DNA of 39,313 nucleotides. It comes from Alphaproteobacteria bacterium. GTDB lineage: Bacteria > Pseudomonadota > Alphaproteobacteria > ATCC43930 > CGMCC-115725. Within the stretch, counting starts at the first letter, position 1; every line of letters begins with the position of its first letter. The DNA lies in NCBI GenBank assembly GCA_021325525.1, contig JAJPHB010000106.1, positions 1 through 39,313 of the forward strand, written 5' to 3'. Below, piece by piece: positions 25,617 to 34,750 of this stretch. A program made the translations under genes and the position numbers. The notes beneath the pieces are model-generated. The model saw only the letters and a program-made list of their open reading frames with translations, did not search any database and had not been told where the DNA came from.

Positions 25617-26405
25617 CTACTCCGCGTAGTTCACGCCGTCGCGGTCGAGGAGGCGCTTCAGGGCGGCGAAATGGAGGGCGGCGTTCTCGCGTTCGGCGGC
25701 GATCTGGCGCGCCGTCGTCGCGATCGCCGCGGCGGTGAGGCGGCGGAGCGGACGCCCGGTCGCCATGGCGATCGCCTGGAGCTGGCAGACGCGCTCCAGG
25801 TGATAGAGGTCGTTGAAGGCGCGCGCCACCGTCTCGCCGACGACGATGACGCCGTGATTGGCGAGAAAGAGGACGCGCTTCTCGCCCAGCGCCGCGGCGA
25901 TGCGGTCGCCCTCGGCTTCATCGAGCACGAGGCCGTTATAGTCGTCGTAATAGGCGACCTCTCCCCAGAAGCGCATGGCGCTCTGGCTGATCGGCTCGAT
26001 GCGGCCATTGGCGAGCGTCGTCAGCGCCGTCGCATGCGGCATATGGGTGTGGAGGACGCAGGCGGCGTGCGGGTTGCCGCGATGGATGCGGGCATGGATG
26101 AAGAAGGCGGTCGCCTCCGCCTCGCCGGCGCCCGAGACGAGCCTGCCGCCCGCATCGACGACGAGGAGGTCGCTGGCGCGCACCTCGTCCCAATGGAAGC
26201 CCCAGGGATTGAGGAGGAAGCGGTCGGGCGCGCCCGGCAGGGCGAGGCTGAAATGATTGTCGATGCCCTCGTTGAGGCCGAAGCGTACGGCGAGGCGCAA
26301 GGCCGCCGCGAGATCGATTCGCGCCGCGGCCTCGGCAGCGGGCGCCGCCGCACCCTCGCTCGCGCCCTTCCTCCCCGCCTTCGCCTCGCGCAGCGTCACG
26401 GCCAT
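25617..26405 (-). CDS. Class II aldolase/adducin family protein
   Basis: A 262-residue zinc-dependent lyase of the fuculose-phosphate-aldolase fold. The conserved NHFSLALPG region is at about 50, the metal ligands in HTHMPH (about 118-123), and the third ligand in NHGV (about 184-187). In class II aldolases a catalytic Glu follows the GNISxR-like loop, here GIDNHFS, which is unusual. Such non-canonical members are often called adducin-like. It lies 29 bases after the phytanoyl-CoA-dioxygenase-like gene and is probably co-transcribed. The substrate is unknown. Confidence 0.88.
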   Translation of the reverse strand: MAVTLREAKAGRKGASEGAAAPAAEAAARIDLAAALRLAVRFGLNEGIDNHFSLALPGAPDRFLLNPWGFHWDEVRASDLLVVDAGGRLVSGAGEAEATAFFIHARIHRGNPHAACVLHTHMPHATALTTLANGRIEPISQSAMRFWGEVAYYDDYNGLVLDEAEGDRIAAALGEKRVLFLANHGVIVVGETVARAFNDLYHLERVCQLQAIAMATGRPLRRLTAAAIATTARQIAAERENAALHFAALKRLLDRDGVNYAE

Positions 26406-26434
26406 TCCCGATACCCCCTTCCCTTGCGATGCCC

Positions 26435-27229
26435 TTACTGCGCGGCGATCGCCGGCGCCGCGGCGAGGCAGTCATCGGCGAGCGGCACGATCGGCGTCAA
26501 GTCGCGGTGATGCTTCCAATCGGGCCGGTCGTGGCGGGTCAGCGCGTTGGCGATCGGGTTGACGATGACCGAGAAGATGCGCCGGTCCCAGGGCGAGAGG
26601 TTCGAAGGCGAGGCGTGGACGAGGCAGTCGCCGAAGATGAGCGCCGTGCCGGCGGCGCCGGTGGCGGCGACGAGGCCGCGCGCCGCGACGAGCCGCGCCA
26701 CCGTGTCGCGGTCCACGACCCAGAGCGGATAGCTCGTCGTCTCGGTGTCGAGCCGCGCCGGCGCCGGCCCGTGGCGGTGCGAGCCCGGGATGAAATAGAG
26801 CGGCCCGTTGAAATCGACGACGTCGTCGAGGAAGACATGGAGGTTGAGCGCCAGCGGCTCCGGCACGCCGTCCTCGGCATGGTGCGTGGCGAAATCGTAG
26901 TGCCACTGCCAAACCTCGCCCTCGAAGGCGGGTTTGGTGTTGACCTTCGCCTGCTGGATGTAGAGCCGCTCGCCGCGGAGCTGGAAGGCGGGCTCGATGA
27001 GGCGCGGATGGCGCGCGAGCTTCGCGAAGGCGGGATGGCGGAGATGGATGCCCATTGCCGTCCGCACCTCGCGGCTCCCCTTCTCGCGGATATTGGCGGG
27101 GGTGTCCTCGGCGCAGAGCGCCGGCATGGCGTCGCGCAGGACGGCCACCTCCTGCGGCGAGAAGAGGCCGGGCAGGATGAGGAACCCGTCCTCCTCGAAG
27201 CGCTCGATCTGAGACGCCGTCAATCGCAT
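26435..27229 (-). CDS. Phytanoyl-CoA dioxygenase/EctD-like 2-oxoglutarate oxygenase
   Basis: A 264-residue non-haem Fe(II)/2-oxoglutarate oxygenase, expected to hydroxylate a small substrate. Fe ligands are predicted in WHYDFATHH (H and D of the HxD motif, about 119-121) and in VHASPSN (distal His, about 208). FIPGSHRHG is the usual post-facial loop. The QWHYDFATHHAEDGVPEPLA stretch resembles ectoine hydroxylase EctD, but no ectABC genes are nearby, so ectoine should not be assumed as substrate. It is paired with the class II aldolase gene downstream. Confidence 0.9.
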   Translation of the reverse strand: MRLTASQIERFEEDGFLILPGLFSPQEVAVLRDAMPALCAEDTPANIREKGSREVRTAMGIHLRHPAFAKLARHPRLIEPAFQLRGERLYIQQAKVNTKPAFEGEVWQWHYDFATHHAEDGVPEPLALNLHVFLDDVVDFNGPLYFIPGSHRHGPAPARLDTETTSYPLWVVDRDTVARLVAARGLVAATGAAGTALIFGDCLVHASPSNLSPWDRRIFSVIVNPIANALTRHDRPDWKHHRDLTPIVPLADDCLAAAPAIAAQ

Positions 27230-27389
27230 CGCAGCCTCCTCCGCTGGCGGGTGCTCTCGATGCCGAAGCTTGCCTCAAGGGAGGCCGGCGCGAAAGAGGG
27301 CGCGCTGCGCCCAATGCGGCGAAGGCGGCGCTTTACCGCGGCGGCGATTGCGATGAAGATGAGCGATGGCGAGCTTCCGGGGCGGGAAA

Positions 27390-27926
27390 ATGGCGCTTCG
27401 GCGGGCGAAAAGCTGGGTCGCGTGCGGCGTCCTCGCCCTCTTTGTCATCGCGGCCCGGGCGGAGGAGTCGGCGGCCGATCCGACGATCCCCGCCGATTGC
27501 GCGAAGGGCGCGCTGGCGCCGCTGGTGCGCTGGGTCGAGCTCGACGGCACGAACGAGACCCTGCCGGCCTATCTCCTCGGCCTTGATGCAGAGGACGTTC
27601 CGGTCCGCCAGAAGGCCTACCGCAACACTACGACGAAGCTCGTCCATGCCCTCGATGTCGTCATCGCGAAGGAAAGCTGCACGCTCGTCTTCATCCTCGA
27701 TGACGGCGGCACCGCCACGACCTGGATCGCCGATCGCGACGGCCGTGTCGAGCGGACCTATTACATGTCGCATGGCGAGGAGAACCACGACCTCAACCAG
27801 ATCGTGCCGAATGAGCAACATGCCGGCGAGTACGAGGAGGTGAAGCAGTACTTCCTCGACAAGCTGCCGCAGCCGGAGATCTCGCCCGTGGCGCGAATGA
27901 TCCGACGGCTCCTCGGGCTGCATTGA
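27390..27926 (+). CDS. Secreted hypothetical protein
   Basis: A 178-residue protein with a clear signal peptide (MALRRAKSWVACGVLALF, cleavage after ARA) and no lipobox. The mature domain has two cysteines that could pair (in PADCAKG and KESCTLVF) and ends PVARMIRRLLGLH. No family recognised. The ATG at 27390 is chosen because the signal peptide starts there and a GGGGCGGG lies before it; an upstream ATG at 27366 is also in frame. It is 62 bases ahead of modA. Confidence 0.65.
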   Translation: MALRRAKSWVACGVLALFVIAARAEESAADPTIPADCAKGALAPLVRWVELDGTNETLPAYLLGLDAEDVPVRQKAYRNTTTKLVHALDVVIAKESCTLVFILDDGGTATTWIADRDGRVERTYYMSHGEENHDLNQIVPNEQHAGEYEEVKQYFLDKLPQPEISPVARMIRRLLGLH

Positions 27927-27988
27927 CCGCGCCGCGGCGCCGGGCGCGGCCCTTTACCGCCGCGCCGCATTCCGGCAAAGATCGCGCC

Positions 27989-28783
27989 ATGTCCACGCCT
28001 CCTCGCGCCGTTCTGGCCGTCCTCGGCCTCGCCGCCGCCCTCCTCCTCGCCCTCGCACCGGCAGCGCCCGCCCGGGCCGAGGATGGCTCGCTCCTCGTCT
28101 TCGCCGCCGCCAGCCTCAAGAACGCGCTCGATGCAGTGGACGCCGCCTATGCGAAGGCGAGCGGACGCAAAGCGGTCGCCTCCTATGCCGCGAGCTCCGC
28201 CCTCGCCAAGCAGATCGCGGCCGGAGCGCCCGCCGATCTCTTCATCTCGGCAGATGAGGATTGGATGGACTATCTCGCGGCGCGCCGCCTCATCGAGCCC
28301 ACGACCCGCAGCGATCTCCTCGGCAATGCGTTGGTGCTGGTGGCGCCGGCGGCGAACCATCCCGCGCCCGTCGCCATTGCGCCGGGCTTCCCGCTGGCGC
28401 TGCTCCTCGGCGACGGGCGCCTCGCCATGGCCGATCCGAAGAGCGTGCCGGCCGGCAAATATGGCAAGGCGGCGCTGGAGCGGCTCGGCGTCTGGGCGAC
28501 GGTCGCCGGCAGGATCGCGCCCGCTGCCAATGTGCGCGCGGCGCTCCTCCTCGTCGCCCGCGGCGAGGCGCCCTACGGCATCGTCTACCGCACCGACGCC
28601 GCCGCCGAGCCCGAGGTCGCCATCGTCGGCAGCTTTCCGGCGGCATCGCACCCGCCGATCCTCTATCCGGTCGCGGTCACGACGGCCTCGAAGAATCCCG
28701 ACGCCGCGCGTTATCTCGCCTTCCTGCGCTCCGACGCGGCACGCGCCGCGTTCCGGGCGCAGGGCTTCACCGTGCTCGAATGA
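27989..28783 (+). CDS. modA: Molybdate ABC transporter substrate-binding protein
   Basis: A 264-residue periplasmic binder for molybdate (or tungstate). A signal peptide ends in ARAED (about 31). The ligand motifs LLVFAAASLKNALD, YAASSALAKQIAAGAPADLFISADE and GDGRLAMADPKSVPAGKYG are as in ModA. It is followed by modB and modC. No ModE box or molybdenum-cofactor riboswitch is recognisable in the 62 bases upstream. Confidence 0.95.
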   Translation: MSTPPRAVLAVLGLAAALLLALAPAAPARAEDGSLLVFAAASLKNALDAVDAAYAKASGRKAVASYAASSALAKQIAAGAPADLFISADEDWMDYLAARRLIEPTTRSDLLGNALVLVAPAANHPAPVAIAPGFPLALLLGDGRLAMADPKSVPAGKYGKAALERLGVWATVAGRIAPAANVRAALLLVARGEAPYGIVYRTDAAAEPEVAIVGSFPAASHPPILYPVAVTTASKNPDAARYLAFLRSDAARAAFRAQGFTVLE

Positions 28784-28826
28784 GCGGCGGCGTTCCGCAG
28801 CGGGTCCCGTCCCCGGGCGCCGCCGC

Positions 28827-29525
28827 ATGACCCTCGCCCTCACGCCCGAGGAGCTGGATGCGATCCGCCTCAGCCTGCGGGTTGCGCTCTGGGCGATGGC
28901 TTGTAGTCTGCCGCCGGCGGTGCTGGTGGCGCTTGTCTTGGCGCGCGGACGGTTCTGGGGCAAGGCGCTGCTCGACGGCATCGTCCATCTGCCGCTCGTC
29001 CTGCCACCGGTCGTCACCGGCTATCTCCTGCTCCTTCTCTTCGGCCGCCAGGGGCCGCTCGGGCGCTTCTTCGCCGAGGCCTTCGGCCTCGTCTTCGCCT
29101 TCCGCTGGACGGGGGCGGCGCTGGCCGCCGCCATCATGGGGTTCCCGCTCATGGTGCGCGCCATCCGCCTCTCGCTCGAAGCGGTCGACCGCCGGCTCGA
29201 AGCCGCCGCCGCGACGCTCGGCGCCGGCGCGCTCGGCGTCTTCGCCACGGTGACGCTGCCGCTCATGCTCCCCGGCATCATCGCCGGCCTCATCCTCTCC
29301 TTCGCGCGCAGCTTCGGCGAGTTCGGCGCCACCATCACCTTCGTCTCCAATATCCCGGGCGAGACCGAGACGCTGCCGCTCGCCATCTACGCCTTCACGC
29401 AGGCGCCGGGCGGCGACCCGATGGCGCTCCGCCTCACCCTCGTCTCGGTCGCCGTCTCGATGTCGGCGCTGCTCGCCGCCGAGCTCCTGGCGCGGCGCCT
29501 CGCGCGGAAGCTCGCGCCGGCATGA
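28827..29525 (+). CDS. modB: Molybdate ABC transporter permease
   Basis: A 232-residue inner-membrane permease with about five helices. The PPVVTGYLLL segment and the EAA loop AAATLGAGALGVFATVTLPLM are ModB features. The true start is MTLALTPEEL at 28827, as upstream in-frame sequence is the shadow of modA. It overlaps modC by four bases (ATGA). Confidence 0.95.
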   Translation: MTLALTPEELDAIRLSLRVALWAMACSLPPAVLVALVLARGRFWGKALLDGIVHLPLVLPPVVTGYLLLLLFGRQGPLGRFFAEAFGLVFAFRWTGAALAAAIMGFPLMVRAIRLSLEAVDRRLEAAAATLGAGALGVFATVTLPLMLPGIIAGLILSFARSFGEFGATITFVSNIPGETETLPLAIYAFTQAPGGDPMALRLTLVSVAVSMSALLAAELLARRLARKLAPA

Positions 29526-30613
29526 CCATCGAGATCGAGGCCGAGCACCGCCTCGGCGCCTTCCGCCTCGAGGCGGCCTTCGCGAGCGGGCCCGGCGTCA
29601 CCGCCCTCTTCGGCCGCTCGGGCGCCGGCAAGACGACGCTCGTCAACGTCATCGCCGGGCTCCTCCGCCCGGCGCGCGGCCGCCTCGCCGTCGAGGGCGC
29701 GCTGCTCCTCGACACGGCGCGCGGCATCTTCGTTCCGGCGCATAAGCGCCGCATCGGCTATGTCTTCCAGGAGGGCCGGCTGTTCCCGCATCTGACGGTG
29801 TGGCAGAACCTCCTCTTCGGCCGCTGGTTCCACCGCAAGGCCGCGCATCCGACGATGGCCGAGGTCGTGGCCCTGCTCGATCTCGCGCCGCTCGTCGATC
29901 GCCGGCCGGCGGCGCTTTCGGGCGGCGAGAAGCAGCGCGTCGCCATCGGCCGGGCGCTTCTCGCCGATCCCCGCCTTCTCCTCATGGACGAGCCGCTCGC
30001 CTCGCTCGACGCCGAGCGCAAGAGCGAGATCCTGCCCTATATCGAAAGGCTCCGCGACGAGACGAAGATCCCGATCGTCTATGTCAGCCATTCGATTCCC
30101 GAGGTGACGCGCCTCGCCACCACCCTGGTGCTGATGGCGGCGGGGCGGGTCGAGGCGGTCGGCACCGTCGAAGAGGTGATGGGCCGGCTCGACCTCGCGC
30201 CCAAGACCGGCCGCTTCGAGGCGGGCGCCGTGCTGGAGGCGCGTGTCGCCAGCCACGACGCCACCTATGGGCTGACGCAGCTCCGCTGCGCCGCGGGCGA
30301 GCTCACCGTGCCGCGCCTCGCCCTTCCTCTGGGCACCGCGGTGCGGGTCCGCATCCGCGCCCGCGACGTCATCATCGCGCGCGAGCCGCCGCGCGCGATC
30401 AGCGCCCTCAACGTGCTCCGCGGGCGCGTCGCCGAGATCGCCGCGGGCGACGCGGCGCAATGCGAGATCCGCCTCGCGCTGGGCAGCGCGAGCCTGCTCG
30501 CCCGCATCACGCGCCGTTCGCTTGCCGAGCTCGACCTCGCCCCCGGCTCGGAAGTCTTCGCCGTCGTCAAATCGGTCGCTCTCGGCGACGGGCCGGAGAC
30601 CGTCGAGATCTGA
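29522..30613 (+). CDS. modC: Molybdate ABC transporter ATP-binding protein
   Basis: A 363-residue ATPase. Walker A GRSGAGKT (31-38), signature LSGGEKQRVAIGRALL, Walker B LLMDEPLASLD and the switch His in YVSHSIPE are all present. The C-terminal quarter (about 295-355) is a Mop/TOBE domain, SALNVLRG…EIRLALGSASLLARIT, which binds molybdate in this subfamily. Coupled to modB by an ATGA overlap. Confidence 0.96.
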   Translation: MTIEIEAEHRLGAFRLEAAFASGPGVTALFGRSGAGKTTLVNVIAGLLRPARGRLAVEGALLLDTARGIFVPAHKRRIGYVFQEGRLFPHLTVWQNLLFGRWFHRKAAHPTMAEVVALLDLAPLVDRRPAALSGGEKQRVAIGRALLADPRLLLMDEPLASLDAERKSEILPYIERLRDETKIPIVYVSHSIPEVTRLATTLVLMAAGRVEAVGTVEEVMGRLDLAPKTGRFEAGAVLEARVASHDATYGLTQLRCAAGELTVPRLALPLGTAVRVRIRARDVIIAREPPRAISALNVLRGRVAEIAAGDAAQCEIRLALGSASLLARITRRSLAELDLAPGSEVFAVVKSVALGDGPETVEI

Positions 30614-30635
30614 TGGGGTCCGGCGTCGCCCGGCT

Positions 30636-31400
30636 TCAGGCGATGACGGCCGGGGCCTGGGGAACGGTCTTCCAGAATTCGGGATCGTGGCCGAAGAAGA
30701 TGCGGGCGCCCCCCGCTTCGAGGCGGGCGAGGCGCTCCAGCGAGGCATGCATCTCGGCGCGGTCATGGACGCGGAGCGGCAGGCGCCGCTCGCGCAGGGT
30801 GCGGCAGAAATAGCAGGCATCGGCGGCGAGCACGACCTCGCCCGATTGGAGGCGCAGCTTCAGCGATTGGTGTCCCGGCGTGTGGCCGTAGGTCGGCAGC
30901 AGCACGACGCTGCCGTCGCCGAAGACGTCGTGCTCGCCATCCACCATCCTCACCTTGTGGCCGAGATCGTAGTCGCGGCGGTTGAAGCCGCGCAGCGCCG
31001 CGATCTCGGGATCCATCCCGGCCTCCCATTCGCGGCGCTGAATGACGACGGTCGCATTGGGGATGAGGGCATTGCCGCCGACATGATCGAAGTGAAGGTG
31101 CGAGTTGACGACGAGCGCGACCTTTTCGGGGTCGCGGCCGATCGCAGCGAGGCGCGCGCTCACCTCCTCGCCCGGCCGGTAATGGAATTTGAAGAGCCCG
31201 GCGATGCGCGTCCCGGCGCGGCCCGCCGGATCGTGCTGGCAGTCGGGATGCATGCCGGTGTCGAAGAGGAGATCGCCCTTCGGATGCGCGACCAGATATG
31301 AGGGGATGGGCAGCCGGATCTCCCCCTCGCCGCCCTCCATCAGATTGCCGAGGCTGCCCGTCAGCTCACCGCAGGTCATCGCGTAGAGCTTCACCGCCAT
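30636..31400 (-). CDS. N-acyl-homoserine-lactonase-like metallo-beta-lactamase-fold hydrolase
   Basis: A 254-residue dinuclear-zinc hydrolase. The metal motif HLHFDH is at 101-106, further ligands lie in YGHTPGH, AADACYF and FGHDPEFW, and the N-terminal half carries LLFDTGMHPDC as in AiiA/AttM (BlcC) lactonases. Hydrolysis of acyl-homoserine lactones or gamma-butyrolactone is the best family-based guess. The start at MAVKLY has AGGAGGGC before it. It converges on modC with a 22-base gap. Confidence 0.88.
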   Translation of the reverse strand: MAVKLYAMTCGELTGSLGNLMEGGEGEIRLPIPSYLVAHPKGDLLFDTGMHPDCQHDPAGRAGTRIAGLFKFHYRPGEEVSARLAAIGRDPEKVALVVNSHLHFDHVGGNALIPNATVVIQRREWEAGMDPEIAALRGFNRRDYDLGHKVRMVDGEHDVFGDGSVVLLPTYGHTPGHQSLKLRLQSGEVVLAADACYFCRTLRERRLPLRVHDRAEMHASLERLARLEAGGARIFFGHDPEFWKTVPQAPAVIA

Positions 31401-31438
31401 CGTGCCCTCCTGCGGATCATCGACATGACATGACCCGG

Positions 31439-32548
31439 CTACTGCAGATGGCCGGGCTGCGCGTCGGCCTTGAAGCCGGCTTTGATCGCCTGCTCTTCCG
31501 TCATCATCTCGCCATTCGCGGTCTTGCCGTAGAAGCGCGAGCCCTTGCGGAAGTACTTGCCGCTCGCCTTGTTGACCCAGACCATCTCCTGCTCGACCTG
31601 CTCCTCGGCGGCGTTCGTCGCCGCTTGCTTCGCGACCTGCCCGGCCGCGTCCTTCGCCGCTTCCTTGCCGGCTTGCGGCAGCAGACCCTTGGCGATGGCG
31701 CCGCAGGCCGAGGCCGCAGCCCGGCCGAGAGCGGCGACGCCGCCGGCGATCAGCAGGTCGACATTGCTGTCGGGTTCGCAACCCTCGGTCGGCGGCGGAT
31801 GGTTCGGGTCCTCATGCGGCCCGAGAACGCGCAGAGCCGGCGGCTGCTGCGCCGCGGCGGTACCCGAAAGCCCCGGCGCGGCACCTCCCGGCGCCGTATC
31901 GGTCTTGGGCTGCTCCTGCTGCGGCGGCTTCGGCGTCGGCCCCACTGTCGCGACATGGCCGGTGATCGGGCCGGGTTTGCCGGGCTGAGCGCCCTGGCGC
32001 CCTGCCTGAGCGGCGGGCGCCGTCATCGTTGCGTGACCTTGCAGCGGCTGCCCCGGAACGGGCGCAAGCCGGGGCGGCGTCGTGATCGGCTTCAGCACGG
32101 GCGGGCGCGCGGCGCCGCCCGGCGCTTGCCCGGCGGTCGCGTCGATCTCGGCGAGCTGGTTGGCATGGTACTGGTCCTCCAGCCTCGCCGAATCCTCGAG
32201 CCGCTTCAGCGCCAAGGCATGGCTGCGCTCCTCGGCCTTGCGCTCCACCGCCTTGCCGCCTTCGTCGAGGTTTTCCTTCTCGATGACTTTGAGGCGCCGC
32301 TGGTGCGTGAGCTCCGCCTGGTCGCGGGCGTTGTCGATGTTGGCGAGCGCCTGGTCGTGGCGTTCGTTCTCTGCGGCGATGCGTCGCTGGCGGTTCAGCT
32401 CCTGTTCCGAGACCGGAGCCGCTGCGCCCTCCCCGGTCGTCACGGAGAAGACATCGCCGCCCTGCGCCGATGCCGCGAGGGGGGAGAGCAGAACCAAGGA
32501 TGCGGCTGCGATCGCCGCCAGCTCGGCGAGCGAGCTCCACCTCGTCAT
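31439..32548 (-). CDS. Secreted coiled-coil, Pro-rich protein with small C-terminal domain
   Basis: A 369-residue protein. A signal peptide ends ASAQ (about 29). Next come a charged coiled coil (about 48-150, many Glu/Arg/Gln), a long Pro/Gly/Ala/Gln linker (about 150-255), a short region with cysteines (EGCEPD, ASACG), and a C-terminal domain of about 40 residues, WVNKASGKYFRKGS then YGKTANGEMMTEEQA. That last pattern resembles a small widespread domain of the form VWVN…G.YH..GS.YYGKT..G..M, often found at the ends of secreted proteins. The start has GAAGGTGA upstream. Function unknown. Confidence 0.68.
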   Translation of the reverse strand: MTRWSSLAELAAIAAASLVLLSPLAASAQGGDVFSVTTGEGAAAPVSEQELNRQRRIAAENERHDQALANIDNARDQAELTHQRRLKVIEKENLDEGGKAVERKAEERSHALALKRLEDSARLEDQYHANQLAEIDATAGQAPGGAARPPVLKPITTPPRLAPVPGQPLQGHATMTAPAAQAGRQGAQPGKPGPITGHVATVGPTPKPPQQEQPKTDTAPGGAAPGLSGTAAAQQPPALRVLGPHEDPNHPPPTEGCEPDSNVDLLIAGGVAALGRAAASACGAIAKGLLPQAGKEAAKDAAGQVAKQAATNAAEEQVEQEMVWVNKASGKYFRKGSRFYGKTANGEMMTEEQAIKAGFKADAQPGHLQ

Positions 32549-32597
32549 GGCGTCACCTTCGCTGTCGTCGAACCGATCCGGCCGGCGGCAGCCCCCG

Positions 32598-32628
32598 TTG
32601 CGCGATTCAAGCGAAAATCGATTATGAT
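32598..32628 (+). promoter_or_regulatory. Candidate promoter before the broken Sel1 gene
   Basis: TTGCGC (32598-32603) and TATGAT (32623-32628) are 19 bases apart in an AT-richer patch of the divergent intergenic region. The -10 is good but the spacing is long. Confidence 0.22.
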
Positions 32629-32718
32629 GCGAGTGGCGCGGCGCGTGAAGCGCCAACGCAGCTGGGCGCACAGGGCCGGCAGCCGCAACTGCAGCCGATC
32701 CGGCCTGGGAGGCGTCCC

Positions 32719-33596
32719 ATGATCGGTTTCTCGTCCGGTCGAGGGCGAAGACAGCGTCGTCGGCCGCTCGCTTTCACGGCGGCCTCGCCCTGCTGGCGTT
32801 CGTCCTGCCGCAGCCTGCGGCTGGGCAGCAGGCCGCCGCGGGAGGCCCGCTTGCCGCCCGCCTTGCCGCGTGCCGGGCGGCGGTCGCCGCGGTGACGGCG
32901 ACCGATCAGGCGACGGATGAGGCCGAGCGGGTATGCGCACAAGCCCTCGCCGAGGCCGACCGCTGCATCGCCGGGCTGCGCGACGGGACAGCCGAAACCT
33001 CCGCCTCCGCCCAGCCATCCCCGCCGGGGGCGGGCAACGCGCCTGCGCCAGCGCGTATCGCCGGTTCGGACGGCGCGCCCGATCAGCCGCCGCGTGCGCG
33101 GTGGCACAACGAGGCCGAGCGGCAGGGCGCGCTGCGCGAGGGCGTCGCCGCGTTCCGCCACGAGGCGTGGCGGCTCGCCGCGCGCAATCTTGTGCCGCTC
33201 GCCGAGGAGGGCAATGCCACGGCTCAGCTCTAAGCGGCGCAGCTCTATGAGGCGGGGGACGGCGTGCCGCGCGATCCTGCGAGGGCCGCCCGGCTGTGCC
33301 TTGCCGCCGCGCGACAGGGGGTCGCCGAGGCGCAATGGCGCCTCGCCGGCTATCTGCAGCGCGGCTTCGGGGTGCCGGCCGACAGGACCGAGGCGCTGCG
33401 CTGGCTGCGCGAGGCGGCACGCTGGCTTTCCGACCCGACAAACCTCTCCTTCCCCGATGCCGCTTCCCGGGACCGCTACCTGGCGCAGCAGAACGCCCAT
33501 TTCACGGCGGTGCTGGCCTGCCAAAGCGAGGCCGAAAGCCTGCACCGCGACGTCGCCTGCCTCGTCCCGGAGCTGCCCAAAGCGAAGATGTGGTAA
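32719..33596 (+). pseudogene. Broken Sel1-repeat protein gene
   Basis: ATG at 32719 follows GGGAGG, but its frame soon becomes nonsense. A good signal-peptide core (GGLALLAFVLPQPAAGQQ) lies in the neighbouring frame from about 32775, so a one-base indel near 32765-32775 is likely. That frame continues through a Cys-containing helical region and Sel1-type sequence AEEGNATAQL, then meets TAA at 33231-33233. The same frame resumes directly with AAQLYEAGDGVPRD and a second Sel1 repeat (LAAARQGVAEAQWRLAGYLQ) to the stop at 33596. Intact, it would be a periplasmic SLR protein of about 290 residues. A split pair of ORFs, with a GTG start at 32892, is the alternative. Confidence 0.7.
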
Positions 33597-33690
33597 GGGC
33601 CCGGCGGACGGGCTTGCGGAAGCGAGGCTTGTCGGCGGCGGCTTCGGGCGGCTAGGGTTGCGCCTCGCTCCACGGCTTCGGATCGCTTCC

Positions 33691-34743
33691 ATGCAAGACG
33701 GCTCCGCCTTCGCCTCGGCGACCATCGATTTCCGCAGTGACAATACGGGCCGAGCGGCGCCCGAGCTCGTGGCCGCGCTCGCCGCCGCCAATGAGGGGAC
33801 GGATGCGAGCTACGGCGGCGATCAGCTCACCGCCCGCGTCCAGCAGCGCTTTTCCGAGCTCTTCGAGACGAAGGTCGCGGTCTATCCCGTCGCGACCGGC
33901 ACCGCCGCCAACGCCATCGCGCTGGCGGCGATGAGTCCGCCCTGGGGCGCCGTCTATTGCGCGCCCGAGGCGCATGTGACGCAATCCGAGGCGAACGCCA
34001 CCGGCTTCTTCGGCGGCGGCGCCAAGCTCACCGCCGTCGCCGGCGCGCATGGCAAGCTCGCGGCGGAGGCGCTCGCAGCGGCGATCGCCAATGCCGGAAC
34101 CGGCACTCATAAGAGCCAGCCCGCCGTCGTCACCATGACGCAGGCGACGGATCTCGGCGCCGTCTACACCCTCGAGGAGGTGCGGGGCGTCGCCAAGATG
34201 GCGAAGGCGCATGGGCTCAAAGTGCATATGGACGGGGCGCGCTTCGCCAATGCGCTCGCCCGCCTCGGCTGCAGCCCGGCCGAGCTCACCTGGAAGAGCG
34301 GCGTCGACGCGCTCTCCTTCGGCGTCACCAAGAATGGCGGGCTTCTCTGCGACGCCATCATCGTCTTCACGCCGGACGCCGCACCCGCCTTGCCGATCCA
34401 TCTGCGCCGCGCCGGCCAGGTCTGGTCGAAGATGCGCTTCGCCGCGGCGCAGCTCCTGGCATATGTCGAGGACGGGCTGTGGCTGCGCATGGCCGCGCGC
34501 GCCAATGCCGTGGCCGCGCGGATCGCGGCCGGCCTCGGCGAGCTGCCGCGAATCGAGAGGCTGGCGCCGGTCGAAGCGAACGAGGTCTTCCTCCGCCTCC
34601 CCGGCCCGGTGATGGACGGGCTGGAACGCGACGGCATCCGCTTCTTCCGCCGCCCCGGCGGCGTCGCCCGCTTCGTCTGCCGTTTCGATGCCGGCGAGGA
34701 CGAGGCCGATGCGCTGCTCTCCAGCCTGCGGCGGCATCTCTGA
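33691..34743 (+). CDS. Low-specificity L-threonine aldolase
   Basis: A 350-residue PLP enzyme cleaving L-threonine or similar beta-hydroxy amino acids to glycine and an aldehyde. The Schiff-base lysine is K214 in GVTKNGG. HMDGARF (179-185) binds the cofactor, and DFRSDNTG plus YGGD near the start are family marks. It is 94 bases after the broken Sel1 gene and 7 bases before the first amidohydrolase, so may be co-transcribed with it. The wider role could be in amino-acid turnover linked to that cluster. Confidence 0.92.
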   Translation: MQDGSAFASATIDFRSDNTGRAAPELVAALAAANEGTDASYGGDQLTARVQQRFSELFETKVAVYPVATGTAANAIALAAMSPPWGAVYCAPEAHVTQSEANATGFFGGGAKLTAVAGAHGKLAAEALAAAIANAGTGTHKSQPAVVTMTQATDLGAVYTLEEVRGVAKMAKAHGLKVHMDGARFANALARLGCSPAELTWKSGVDALSFGVTKNGGLLCDAIIVFTPDAAPALPIHLRRAGQVWSKMRFAAAQLLAYVEDGLWLRMAARANAVAARIAAGLGELPRIERLAPVEANEVFLRLPGPVMDGLERDGIRFFRRPGGVARFVCRFDAGEDEADALLSSLRRHL

Positions 34744-34750
34744 TGGGCGG

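Noticed and set aside
26435-27229. Ectoine hydroxylase (EctD)
   Set aside because: Similarity is at family level only and no ectoine genes are nearby, so kept as PhyH/EctD-like.
27927-27988. Possible molybdenum-cofactor riboswitch or ModE box before modA
   Set aside because: Only 62 G+C-rich bases, no recognisable ModE palindrome or riboswitch core.
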